Shown here one piece after another: positions 54,943 to 63,906 of a stretch of DNA of 64,000 nt. The notes below the pieces were generated by a model that saw nothing but the letters and a program-made list of their open reading frames with translations, made no database searches and was not told the DNA's origin. Every line of letters starts with the position of its first letter. Positions within the stretch are counted from its first letter, which is position 1. The position numbers were made by a program, and so were the translations under genes. Source of the DNA: Chitinophaga ginsengisoli (GTDB lineage: Bacteria > Bacteroidota > Bacteroidia > Chitinophagales > Chitinophagaceae); NCBI RefSeq assembly GCF_003014595.1, contig NZ_PYGK01000022.1, positions 37,623 to 101,622 of the forward strand, written 5' to 3'.

Positions 54943-57900
54943 CTATAATGTCACGTTCAAACCAAACTGCAGGGTGCGCGACTGTGGCGGCGTACCCAGG
55001 TCAATACCCTGTACGGTCTGCGTGGCTGTCACGTTTGCTTCGGGATCAGGGCCTGTATATTTTGTGAGCAGCCACAGGTTATTCCCGGCAAAATAGAAAC
55101 GTAAGGCCTCGACATGCCAGCGGCTGGTCAGCGATTTAGGTAGTGTATAACCTACCGTCAACGCCTGTAAGCGCAGGAAAGAACCATTCTCAATAAAACG
55201 GCTGTTCTGTTCCAGTGTATAGTTGTTGCCTACCTTCGTCAGGCGGGGTACATCTGTGATATCCCCTTCTTTCTGCCAGCGTTTCAGCTGACTGGCAAAC
55301 AGTACCCTGTTCGCATCGCGGGTACCACCACCTTCTCCAAAGAAGCGGTTCAGGTTTAATACCTTGTTGCCATACTGGAAGTTGAACTGCACAGCTGCAT
55401 CAAATGATTTCCAGGAAAAACTGTTATTGATACCACCAAAGAATTTGGGCAAAGCATTGCCTACGATCTGCCTGTCAGCAACCGTGATACTACCATCTCC
55501 ATTCACATCCTGGAATACCGCATTACCCGTTTTAGGATCTACATACAGTTGTTTGTACATCCAGAAGGAATACATAGAGTATCCCTGCTGCATCCTGATC
55601 CAGTCGCGGTTGTACTGTGTGATCGGTACCGGCAGTTTTTCCACCTTGTTCACATTACCGGAAATGGTAAAGGACGTATTCCAGGTGAACGCACCACGTT
55701 TGATATTCTCAGAACGGATAGCTACTTCGTATCCTTTGTTGCTGATCTCACCGGCATTGGAGTAATAAGTGGTATAACCGGTATTGGAAGGCACTGGTAA
55801 TTGCAACAGTACATCAGTGGTTTTCTTGGAATAAACATTCACTTCGACTGATACACGACCATCCAGGAAACCCGCATCAAGTCCCAGGTTGGCCTGTGTG
55901 GTCTTCTCCCAGCGCAGGTCAGGATTCGCGAGCTGTAAAGGAGCGGTCGCCGCTTTATCTCCACCGCTTTCTGCATCAGGATAACCATTAACGCCTGTCC
56001 ATAAGCCACGGGCAGCATAATTATCGATACCACTCTGGTTACCGGTCACGCCATAACTAGCCCTTAATTTCAGGTCACTGAGGAACTGTACATCTTTCAG
56101 GAACTGCTCTTGTTTCAGGCGCCATGCTGCACCAACGGCAGGGAAATATCCCCAGCGGTGATTACTGCCGAAGCGGGAAGAGCCATCGGCACGAACGCTT
56201 AGTTCCAGGTAGTACTTACTATCGTAGTTGTAATCAACACGGGAAAAGAAAGAGGCGAGTGTACCCCGCGTCCAGGTCTGCCCGGCAGTACGGGTGGATG
56301 CGGAAGAAATATCTTTATAAGCATTATTCGGGAAACCTGTTCCCTGAGCAAAAGTCCTTGCCAGTGTATTCTGCTGGATCGTATTACCTACTACGGCGCC
56401 AAATGTATGTCCGCGGCCAAGCTTCTTCCGGTAAGACAATGTCTGCTCATTGATCCAGGTACTGTTCTGCGTAATGGAAGATGTAGCTAAGCCATTGGTT
56501 GGCGCAGCGCCTAATTGTGTTTTATCATTCCAGTATTCTGATTCATCATAGTTGTTATAATCCACGCTCCAGCTGGTGCGGAACTTCAGGTCACGCAGTA
56601 TCTCCGCCTCCGCATATACGTTGCCGATATACCTCAAACTGATAGTATGCACATCGTAGTTATTCAGCAATACCTGCAGGTTGTCAAAACCGGCCCAGCG
56701 GGCAGGAGTGCCATCAGCATTGGTTTCCGGCAGATAGGTAGGTGTATGTAATGCCGACTGCAGCAGTCCTCCCTGCGGACCATCACCCGCACGCGCCTGA
56801 TTCCTGTAGGAACGGGTAATACCATTGCTCACACCTATCTGCACCCTGTCATTGATCTTATGGTCAACATTCAGTTTCAGACTGGCCCTTTCAAAGAATA
56901 CAGGACGGATATTGGCTTCCTGTTTTGTATAACCGGCGCCTATGTAGAATTTCGTCTTTTCAGAACCTCCATTCAGCGACAGGTCATAGTTTGCCAGCTG
57001 ACCGGTACGGAAAAGCTCACCCAATCTGTCATATGTTTTCTGCTCTTCCGGCAGTCCGCGCCCTCCTTCTGCAACAGGGCGGAATGGGCGGTTGGCAAAG
57101 GTCTGGTTCAGCGCGGGATTATCTTTACCTGTATTGATCCAGTATTCATTGATCAGGGTAGCATGTTCAGGCCCGGTTGTCAGGTCCCATAATTTCGGTG
57201 CTTTTGCAAAACCATGCGATACATTCACATTGACCTTGGTGCGCTCTCCGTAATTACCCCGTTTGGTGGTAACGATCACGACACCGTTCGCACCACGTGA
57301 ACCATAGATGGCAGTGGCGCTGGCATCTTTCAGTACTTCGATGCTGGCAATATCTGCCGGATTGATATCTGCAATAGGAGAGGTAGCACGACCGCCGGTA
57401 CTCACCGTCTGCAGGCTGGTATTATTTACAAACACACCGTCTACTACATACAAAGGATCATTGCCTGCATTGATGGAAGTAGTACCACGTACACGTACAA
57501 AGACACCATCTCCGGGTACACCTGTATTGGAGTTGATCTGCAGCCCTGCGGCCTTACCTTGTAACTGGGCATCAAAGCCCGCCACAGGTACATTCCTCGT
57601 TTCCGCAGCGTTGATGGTTGATACAGAACTGGTCAGGTTACGGCGTTCCTGTGTACCATAACCAACTACCACCACCTCGCTGAGTTTCTTATCGTCTGTT
57701 TCCAGTTGTATGTTGAGATGAGCGTTTGCACCTACCTTTACCTCCTGCGGTTTATAACCGAGATAGCTAAAAACAAGCACGGCATCTGCCGGTGCATTTA
57801 ATTCAAAAGAGCCATCTATACGTGTCAGGGCGCCACGTTTTGAGCCTTTCACGCTTACACTTACCCCCGGCAATTGCTGGCCGTTGCTATCGGTTACTTT

Positions 57901-58074
57901 TCCTTTTACGGGAACATCTGCCAGGAGCCTGCCGGCAACAACATGTTTATTGGAAGCTGGCAATACTGCCCCCATTATTTCTGCGCTTCCCAGTACAGCG
58001 GGAATGAGCAGGAAACCTGCATTTCTCGCAAGCCGGCGTATGACAAGCGTCTGTCGATAATCAAAGAATGACAT
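54943..58074 (-). CDS. SusC/RagA-family TonB-dependent outer-membrane transporter
   Basis: The 1043-residue protein has an N-terminal export region and then a carboxypeptidase-like regulatory domain (VPVKGKVTDSNGQQLPGVSV, about 53-130). The SusC signature SEVVVVGYGTQERRNLTSSV follows, then the plug (LQGKAAGLQINSNTGVPGDG, IEVLKDASATAIYGSRGANG) and a 22-strand-type barrel ending in a hydrophobic strand (TLQFGLNVTL). There is no STN domain, so it does not signal to a FecR directly. With SusD it should import a nutrient with TonB energy. The gene lies 29 bases after the SoxC-like gene. Confidence 0.95.
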   Translation of the reverse strand: MSFFDYRQTLVIRRLARNAGFLLIPAVLGSAEIMGAVLPASNKHVVAGRLLADVPVKGKVTDSNGQQLPGVSVSVKGSKRGALTRIDGSFELNAPADAVLVFSYLGYKPQEVKVGANAHLNIQLETDDKKLSEVVVVGYGTQERRNLTSSVSTINAAETRNVPVAGFDAQLQGKAAGLQINSNTGVPGDGVFVRVRGTTSINAGNDPLYVVDGVFVNNTSLQTVSTGGRATSPIADINPADIASIEVLKDASATAIYGSRGANGVVIVTTKRGNYGERTKVNVNVSHGFAKAPKLWDLTTGPEHATLINEYWINTGKDNPALNQTFANRPFRPVAEGGRGLPEEQKTYDRLGELFRTGQLANYDLSLNGGSEKTKFYIGAGYTKQEANIRPVFFERASLKLNVDHKINDRVQIGVSNGITRSYRNQARAGDGPQGGLLQSALHTPTYLPETNADGTPARWAGFDNLQVLLNNYDVHTISLRYIGNVYAEAEILRDLKFRTSWSVDYNNYDESEYWNDKTQLGAAPTNGLATSSITQNSTWINEQTLSYRKKLGRGHTFGAVVGNTIQQNTLARTFAQGTGFPNNAYKDISSASTRTAGQTWTRGTLASFFSRVDYNYDSKYYLELSVRADGSSRFGSNHRWGYFPAVGAAWRLKQEQFLKDVQFLSDLKLRASYGVTGNQSGIDNYAARGLWTGVNGYPDAESGGDKAATAPLQLANPDLRWEKTTQANLGLDAGFLDGRVSVEVNVYSKKTTDVLLQLPVPSNTGYTTYYSNAGEISNKGYEVAIRSENIKRGAFTWNTSFTISGNVNKVEKLPVPITQYNRDWIRMQQGYSMYSFWMYKQLYVDPKTGNAVFQDVNGDGSITVADRQIVGNALPKFFGGINNSFSWKSFDAAVQFNFQYGNKVLNLNRFFGEGGGTRDANRVLFASQLKRWQKEGDITDVPRLTKVGNNYTLEQNSRFIENGSFLRLQALTVGYTLPKSLTSRWHVEALRFYFAGNNLWLLTKYTGPDPEANVTATQTVQGIDLGTPPQSRTLQFGLNVTL

Positions 58075-58103
58075 ATAGTTGGTTGATTTTTATACTGATG
58101 ATG

Positions 58104-59321
58104 CTATTTCCATTTCTCAGGACTATACACTACCTGCCCGTCCCGTTTGATCAGCCATGCAGTAACAGGATTAAGATGATAACCTGTCCCTAGGCCGCGG
58201 GCAGCGAACAATTCCTGCAGTGCTGGCTGTACATAGCCCGTTTCGTCAATAGCGCGGCTCATAATAGCGGTAGTGTCCCCATTCCATTGCCATAAGTATC
58301 TGAAGTAAGTATGCGCCTTGTCTAATACAGGTTCCTGCAGGCGTGCGGCGTTCCAGGTTTTTCCAGCATCTGTACTTATTTCCACTTTCTGGACTTTACC
58401 GCGTCCGCTCCAGGCCAATCCTCTTATTTCCACCCATCCTTTTTGAAGTTGTGCAGGGTAGGCCGGATAAGTGATAATAGAGCGGGCATCCATCGTAAAA
58501 CTGAACTGCCGGATCTTACCATCTTTTACAGGTTCTGTGTATTTGGAAGTTTCTTCTCTTGTCATAAAAGGCCCGTCTGACAATTCAATGCGGCGTATCC
58601 ATTTCACACTGGTGTTGCCTTCCCACCCCGGTAGCAGCAGTCTTGCCGGATAACCCTGCTGGGGGCGAATTGCCTCCCCATTTTGTGCATAAACAATCAT
58701 AGCATCTTCCCAGCCCTTACTGACGGGAATGCTTCGTGTCATCACAGCTGCGTCCGAACCTTCTGCCAGGAACCAGGTAGCCTTTGGATGAATGCCTACT
58801 TCCCTGAACAGGGTAGATAACATCACCCCGGTCCATTCGCTCTGGCTGGTCAGTCCGCAGATATCTTGTGGTGTAATATTTTCTTTATCAGGCTTTCTGA
58901 AATTGCCGGAACACTCTATAAAGCAGATCCTCGACACAGAAGGAAAGCGCTTCAGATCTGCCAGGGAAAAGACAGTCGGCTTGTCTACCATACCATGTAT
59001 CATCAATTCATAGCTATTGGGATCAATAGCAGGCACACCCGCATGATGGCGTTCAAAATGCAGATCAGAAGGCGTGATCATGCCGTAGAGATCCTGTAAT
59101 GGCGTCTGAGAAGAAGTGAGGGAAGGCTTTCTCTGCGGATGTTCAAATGGAGATCTTGTACCCAGTACACCAGGCAGCGGTCCCACCTGTCTGGTAGGAT
59201 CAAAAGCCGCTTCGGGAATACCTGTCTGCACCATTTTGCCGAAAGATGACTTTACCAGTACCACAGCGGCTGTGGCAGCACCTCCCAGCAAAAGGCGACG
59301 ACGCGTCATCTTTTGACTCAT
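58104..59321 (-). CDS. soxC: SoxC/sulfite-oxidase-family molybdopterin enzyme, Tat-exported
   Basis: The 405-residue protein has a twin-arginine signal (MTRRRLLLGGAATAAVVLV). The molybdopterin domain has SYELMIHGMVDKPTVFSLAD and the molybdenum-binding Cys137 in RICFIECSGNFRK, with DAMIVYAQNGEAIRPQQGYP and ARLLLPGWEGNTSVKWIRRI after it. The C-terminal Mo-co dimerisation domain is complete (GLAWSGRGKVQKVEISTDAG). This fits sulfite dehydrogenase/SoxC. In the Sox system SoxC acts with the cytochrome SoxD on a protein-bound sulfur. A SoxD-like gene directly precedes it, but no soxXYZAB is in the window, so the substrate could be free sulfite or an organosulfur compound. Confidence 0.85.
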   Translation of the reverse strand: MSQKMTRRRLLLGGAATAAVVLVKSSFGKMVQTGIPEAAFDPTRQVGPLPGVLGTRSPFEHPQRKPSLTSSQTPLQDLYGMITPSDLHFERHHAGVPAIDPNSYELMIHGMVDKPTVFSLADLKRFPSVSRICFIECSGNFRKPDKENITPQDICGLTSQSEWTGVMLSTLFREVGIHPKATWFLAEGSDAAVMTRSIPVSKGWEDAMIVYAQNGEAIRPQQGYPARLLLPGWEGNTSVKWIRRIELSDGPFMTREETSKYTEPVKDGKIRQFSFTMDARSIITYPAYPAQLQKGWVEIRGLAWSGRGKVQKVEISTDAGKTWNAARLQEPVLDKAHTYFRYLWQWNGDTTAIMSRAIDETGYVQPALQELFAARGLGTGYHLNPVTAWLIKRDGQVVYSPEKWK

Positions 59322-59364
59322 ATTAAGTTCTGTTTCGAATTACAGTTTTGTACGACACATATGG

Positions 59365-59940
59365 TTATTCATATGGTCCGTCCCCTCCTTTTCTGCTGTC
59401 TGTGACATAATATTTCCTGGCCGGCATGACAACGGCAGGTAAGGTTTTCGCATTCATGACAGCATTTGCGCCGATCAGTTTATTGGCATATAACAGCCAG
59501 GCTGTGACGCTGTAGACTTCGTTATCTGATAGTGAGCCCGGTGCATTAAAAGGCATTGCACGACGCACGTAATCAAAGATGGTAGTGGCATATGGCCAGT
59601 AATTGCCAATAGCCTTTATGCGTTTTGGCGCCTTATCAAAAGGCGGTGCATCTACGGTATCAGGCGCTACAAGTATATTGTATGGCCCTTCTACACCTGT
59701 GGCGCCATGACAGGCTGCACATTTTGCAGCATAGATCAATGCACCATTTTGCACAGTACCACTTCCCGCAGGTAATCCTTTACCATCCGGATGAATAGCA
59801 ATAGCTATCGCTGCTATTTCTTTCTCCGTAGCTGGCCGGCCATATCCGAAATGTTCCGGCATAGCGGTATTGCGGCGTTCACAGGCAATCATAAGGGTAC
59901 CTGCAACGCAGGCCCAAAAAGGCATTCGTAGCTTAAACAT
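59365..59940 (-). CDS. soxD: SoxD-like cytochrome c, lipoprotein
   Basis: The 191-residue protein has a lipoprotein-type signal ending LMIAC (Cys20). The mature start HFGYGRPATEKEIAAIAIAI, followed by HPDGKGLPAGSGTVQNGALI, is the SoxD pattern. The heme site is CAACH (74-78), the axial Met is probably in RRAMPFNAPGSLSDNEVYSV, and the GNYWPYATTIFDYV stretch is also shared with SoxD. It should take electrons from the SoxC-like enzyme encoded 43 bases downstream. It is the first gene of the cluster and is preceded by a -7 box. Confidence 0.83.
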   Translation of the reverse strand: MFKLRMPFWACVAGTLMIACERRNTAMPEHFGYGRPATEKEIAAIAIAIHPDGKGLPAGSGTVQNGALIYAAKCAACHGATGVEGPYNILVAPDTVDAPPFDKAPKRIKAIGNYWPYATTIFDYVRRAMPFNAPGSLSDNEVYSVTAWLLYANKLIGANAVMNAKTLPAVVMPARKYYVTDSRKGGDGPYE

Positions 59941-60044
59941 CAGATAACTGAGACTTGGATCGTTGGTTGATTATAAATGCGCAGAGTGTAACCTTACCGG
60001 TTACTTGCATTAGTCTCTTGGTGGGAGCACAATGATAATCGATG

Positions 60045-60052
60045 CAAATATA
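60045..60052 (-). promoter_or_regulatory. -7 promoter box of the SoxCD/SusCD cluster
   Basis: Read on the minus strand, TATATTTG is a perfect match to the Bacteroidota TAnnTTTG box. It lies about 105 bases before the SoxD-like start codon (59940). The -33 element is not clear. Confidence 0.5.
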
Positions 60053-60066
60053 TGCAGTTCATTTTT

Positions 60067-60093
60067 AAAAGTCTACTATTTATGTAGACTTTT
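60067..60093. terminator. Perfect 10-bp hairpin, terminator or operator
   Basis: AAAAGTCTAC and GTAGACTTTT pair fully around the seven-base loop TATTTAT, with T-rich flanks in both directions. It probably ends the small gene that stops at 60144. It also lies just upstream of the SoxD promoter box and could be an operator. Confidence 0.6.
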
Positions 60094-60143
60094 ATATGAA
60101 TGGTAATATTGAGCCAATATAGTAGGTATATGAAGAGCAGATT

Positions 60144-60395
60144 CTAGTGTTCCATCATATCCAGTATGTCTGTCCAGATGATACGGGCTATCTGTTCACT
60201 TTCAATAGTTTTAACCCGTTCGTCCGTAGTAATCATACGATCTTCCTGCCAGTCTATCTCTTCAGGCATAAAATCCCTTAGAATATTTCCGCTGGTGATA
60301 ACTTCGTATGTTGTTTCCTCTGCAACATCGTCCACGGTGATCGCAAGCTGGTACGATCTACCTTCGATATAAACTGTTATTGTACGCCTTTCCAT
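60144..60395 (-). CDS. Small protein of unknown function (83 aa)
   Basis: I start at the ATG at 60395 (MERRTITVYIEGRSYQLAIT); another ATG three codons upstream is possible. The product is acidic, with a beta-strand-like start (TITVYIEGRSYQLAI) and a helical, acidic end (SEQIARIIWTDILDMMEH). I recognise no family. It lies on the same strand as the SoxCD cluster but is separated from it by a hairpin, so it is probably a separate unit. Confidence 0.55.
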   Translation of the reverse strand: MERRTITVYIEGRSYQLAITVDDVAEETTYEVITSGNILRDFMPEEIDWQEDRMITTDERVKTIESEQIARIIWTDILDMMEH

Positions 60396-60479
60396 AACAA
60401 ACAATTAAATCAATTAAAAAGGGGTCCAACTATGGTTTGTTCCATAGCAGGTTAAGTCCGAGAGAATCTGTTGAATATG

Positions 60480-60599
60480 TTACTGGCTGCTGACGGCCGG
60501 GGGCACGCTAAAGTTGTCACTGTTCACTGTCTGACCTGCTTTTGATCCCTCTACACTTCTCTTCATTGCTTTTTGACCCTTGCTCGAATACGTCTTCAT
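60480..60599 (-). CDS. Candidate small peptide (39 aa)
   Basis: Within a longer open frame, the ATG at 60599 gives a peptide that is basic at the front (MKTYSSKGQKAMKRSVEGSK) and polar/Ser-rich at the end (VPPAVSSQ). The size and split charge could fit a secreted or modified peptide, but no processing or modification gene is next to it. Without such support it may be a chance frame. Confidence 0.3.
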   Translation of the reverse strand: MKTYSSKGQKAMKRSVEGSKAGQTVNSDNFSVPPAVSSQ

Positions 60600-61422
60600 A
60601 ATCTCACATTTAAATGGGTTAGTAATAAGCTGACACACTAAATAGAACAAATTATTTGCCAGTATGTTTTTAATAGTAAAATGTGGAATAATTCTCCCCA
60701 ACTCCAAAGACCAGCAGGTCTCTACGGGGTAAAAATTGCGCTTTCTGTACAGATCCCGGTAGACTAATGTGCCTGTGAGCCCGGCAGAAAAGTTTTAAAA
60801 TACTTGAAAATCAGTATATTCATCTGAAAAAACTCATCATTATGGCAGAAATAAGGGGGCAAACCCGGCTATATTGGTAGGATGGGGCATATTTCGATCT
60901 GTAAAAAAATGGAAGTATCTTATTGGCAGGAAAAGTTCACGGATTCCTGTTCACGTACAATGACTATAATGGCTAAAAACAAAAATGCACCGCAAATTGG
61001 CAGTGCACTTCGTTGATATATTCTATTGCATTCATCCGGATTTTTTATCAGCATCCTATACCGCCTGTGAAATTGTTTCTTTCAAATTAAAGGCCGGTAC
61101 TATTCACTTTTACATCGCTGATATTATAACTATCTTTTCTGATAGTGACATTAATGGATTAACAACCTACAAGCCGCACAGAATGTACAGCCTGTAGTTT
61201 GTTTCTTCTAAAGGTGGCTGAGTACTATTTCGTGGTAATTAGCACAAAGATCCCGCAGGACTTGTCTGTAGTTAAAAAATCCGGCAGTCGATAATTCAGC
61301 ATTGCCTGCCGGAGAACCGAAGTTAGCAAAGCGGTTGCAGAAAAGTTGTAAATGGAAAGCAAACGAAGTGTAAACAATCTTAAACAAATTGTGAATGAAA
61401 ATTAAATTTCCAATATTTAAAT
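60600..61422. other. Long gene-free interval
   Basis: I see no convincing gene in these 823 bases. Open frames at 60985-61197 (plus) and 61208-61438 (minus) lack protein-like patterns. A short stem, AGACC/GGTCT, lies near 60708-60721. The stretch may hold promoters for the kinase gene at 61423 or a small RNA, but nothing specific supports this. Confidence 0.5.
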
Positions 61423-62919
61423 ATGAGTAGAAAATCAAGGAGTTTACTGAAACTGCCGGCTGAAAGAATATATTTGTTCTTCAGGAATTTTTCGATGAAG
61501 CATCCCTTTAAGATCTACATAACTACATCTGTTATTTGCTTTCTTGTATTGGCACTCGTTCAGTTTATTCTGGTCTATAATACCTATGATCTGCTTAACA
61601 GGCGTTTCTACTATGAGAAAAAAAGTAAGATCAATGAAGAATACAGCAAGGCTATTACCAATGATAAGTTATATCCGGGGGGCCAGGCCATCGTAGACAG
61701 CATCCTGGTGCCTCAGCTCAGAACACTGGAACAACTCTACAACACAGACACCACAAAATTCCAGGTTTACTCACAACAGCTACTCAATAAAATATTCCAC
61801 CAACTCATCAAAGGACAGACGGTCGACAGCCTGATGCGGCAGATCCGTGAACACGAGCATATCACCGACTCACTACGGTATGCACTGAACATTTCCAAGA
61901 TCGATATTATGACCGGCAACAGGAAGTATATTAATATCTATGACAGCCGGAAGAAATATAAACTGATAGACGATTCACTGCAATGGTCTGACGGTATCCG
62001 CCTTTATGGCGATCTGAAGAATCCTGATGAACGAAGCCAGGTAGCAAGACTGAATGTCAGCAATGCCATGCCTTATACTTACGCCATGGCATTCAGCTTC
62101 CACGCAGAACCTACCAACCGCCGGCAGATGGTTTTCCGGCAAATGCGCCTGATGCTAACTATGTCACTCCTGTCCATGTTTGCCATTATTTTACTATTTT
62201 TCATCACCATGCGGAACTGGATAAAGCAGAAACGACTCTCTGATGTTAAAACTGATTTTATCAATAACATTACGCATGAATTTCATACACCATTGTCAGC
62301 CATTATGGTCGCCAACAAAAACATCCAGAATGAAAAGATCCTGGATAACAAGATGGCTATCAGATCGCTGTCAGATGTGATAGAACGGCAATCTCACCGG
62401 TTGAAACTGCTGTTCGGACAAGTACTGGATCTTGCCACAGTCGATAAATTATTCGTGCAGAAAAAGCCACATCACCTGAATATGCTGGTGAGTGAAATTC
62501 TGACCGACTTCAGCATCAAGTTTTCCTCTTCTAATGTGCTGGTTGATTTTACACCTGCAGAGGAAGACCTGGTAGTCAACCTGGATAGTTTTCATTTTAC
62601 TACCTTAATGCTGAATATACTGGACAATGCAGTGAAGTATAATCTTCAGCCGCTCAAAGACCTGATGGTACATATCCGCAATGACAAGGAGAGTATTTAC
62701 ATTACGGTCTCAGATACAGGTATCGGCATGTCAAGAGATACGCTCAAACATATCTTTGAGAAATTTTACAGACATCAGAAAGATCTGACGCAGAACACAA
62801 AAGGATTGGGACTAGGACTGCACTATGTGAAACAGTGCATAGATGCACATCAATGGAAATTAAAAGTAGACAGTGAAGTAGGAAAAGGGACTACATTTGT
62901 AATAGTTATCCCTGTATAA
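61423..62919 (+). CDS. Membrane sensor histidine kinase
   Basis: The 498-residue protein has a basic N-terminus, a membrane segment at about 30-52 (ITTSVICFLVLALVQFILVY), a periplasmic helical sensor region (about 55-235) and a second membrane segment at about 244-264 (LTMSLLSMFAIILLFFITM). The kinase core has phospho-His285 in FINNITHEFHTPLSAIM, NILDNAVKYNL, VSDTGIGMSRDTL, the F-box FEKFYRHQKD and GLGLGLHYVKQCI. It is a typical Bacteroidota transmembrane kinase; the signal is unknown. The OmpR-type regulator gene follows 58 bases later. Confidence 0.93.
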   Translation: MSRKSRSLLKLPAERIYLFFRNFSMKHPFKIYITTSVICFLVLALVQFILVYNTYDLLNRRFYYEKKSKINEEYSKAITNDKLYPGGQAIVDSILVPQLRTLEQLYNTDTTKFQVYSQQLLNKIFHQLIKGQTVDSLMRQIREHEHITDSLRYALNISKIDIMTGNRKYINIYDSRKKYKLIDDSLQWSDGIRLYGDLKNPDERSQVARLNVSNAMPYTYAMAFSFHAEPTNRRQMVFRQMRLMLTMSLLSMFAIILLFFITMRNWIKQKRLSDVKTDFINNITHEFHTPLSAIMVANKNIQNEKILDNKMAIRSLSDVIERQSHRLKLLFGQVLDLATVDKLFVQKKPHHLNMLVSEILTDFSIKFSSSNVLVDFTPAEEDLVVNLDSFHFTTLMLNILDNAVKYNLQPLKDLMVHIRNDKESIYITVSDTGIGMSRDTLKHIFEKFYRHQKDLTQNTKGLGLGLHYVKQCIDAHQWKLKVDSEVGKGTTFVIVIPV

Positions 62920-62977
62920 AATATTTTTTAGTAATTAATGTAAACAGGTCGGCTGCTTCAAATTAAAATTGAGAGCT

Positions 62978-63694
62978 ATGAGACATCGTATTTTATTGGT
63001 AGAGGATGAATCAGATCTGGGTAATGTAGTAAAACAGTACCTGGAACTGATGGATTTTGACGTAAACTGGCAACAAAGCGGCAGTGATGCGTTGGAAGAT
63101 TTTAAACGGGCGCCGGAACGCTATCATATAGTGCTGATCGATGTTAATCTTCCCGGCATGAACGGATTCGAACTGGCCGAACATGTAGTCAGGATCAATA
63201 ACCAGGTCCCTTTTCTATTCCTCACGGCGCGCGGTGAAAAAACAGATCGTCTGAATGGTCTCAAAATCGGGGCAGACGATTATGTGGTAAAACCCTTCGA
63301 TGTGGATGAACTGGTGTTGCGCATCCGGAACATCATCAAACGTAAACAACCTGTGGTGGCGCCGGATGTTGTAAAAGCCAATAATGTCATCACTATAGGC
63401 AACACCCAGCTATTCGTTGATTCCCTGAAACTGGTTACAGAACAGGGAGATGAAATCGTGCTGACACCAAGGGAATGCGACCTGCTGGTGTTATTCTTTC
63501 ACAATGTAAACCGCGTGATCAAACGCGAAGAGATCCTTACCAAAGTCTGGGGCTCTAACGACTATTTCGTTGGTCGAAGCCTTGATGTATTCATTTCCAG
63601 GTTCAGAAAATATTTCCAGCAGAATCCTGGTATCAGTATCAAGAACGTGTACGGGATCGGATTTGTGTTCAATGTGAAATTTTACGATATATAG
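62978..63694 (+). CDS. OmpR-family response regulator
   Basis: I start at the ATG at 62978 (MRHRILLVEDESDLGNVVKQ), giving 238 residues; the frame also opens from a TTG nine bases earlier. The receiver has E9/D10, phospho-Asp55 (IVLIDVNLPGMNG), T in FLTARGEKTD and Lys in DDYVVKPFDVDEL. The C-terminal winged helix (about 140-235) shows VLTPRECDLLVLFFHNVNRV and the recognition helix SLDVFISRFRKYFQ. It is the partner of the kinase just upstream. Palindromic repeats follow the gene. Confidence 0.93.
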   Translation: MRHRILLVEDESDLGNVVKQYLELMDFDVNWQQSGSDALEDFKRAPERYHIVLIDVNLPGMNGFELAEHVVRINNQVPFLFLTARGEKTDRLNGLKIGADDYVVKPFDVDELVLRIRNIIKRKQPVVAPDVVKANNVITIGNTQLFVDSLKLVTEQGDEIVLTPRECDLLVLFFHNVNRVIKREEILTKVWGSNDYFVGRSLDVFISRFRKYFQQNPGISIKNVYGIGFVFNVKFYDI

Positions 63695-63763
63695 TGCTAA
63701 CTTAAATTTAGAATACCCCTTTCTGCCTTTTCCCGGGGCAAATTACTGCACTTAAATTCCGCT

Positions 63764-63855
63764 TTTATACCGCTTTAATACCGCTAATCCTGCGTTGATC
63801 TTACGTTCATGAACGTAGGATCAACGCAGGATTAGCGGTATTAAAGCGGTATAAA
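63764..63855. repeat. 92-bp near-perfect palindrome without a loop
   Basis: The two 46-bp arms pair at every position except one (63801 T with 63818 G); the centre is TTCATGAA at 63806-63813. Each arm carries tandem 11-bp units with a TACCG core (ATACCGCTTTA, ATACCGCTAAT). It begins about 70 bases after the response regulator stop. Confidence 0.9.
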
Positions 63856-63906
63856 GACGGTAAAAAAGCTCATTTCAGAGACACCGAAACCGGGGTGTTG
63901 ATTCGG

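Noticed and set aside
61208..61438. 76-residue minus-strand frame before the sensor kinase
   Set aside because: It overlaps the kinase start, is Phe/Asn-rich without motifs, and probably arises by chance in AT-rich DNA.
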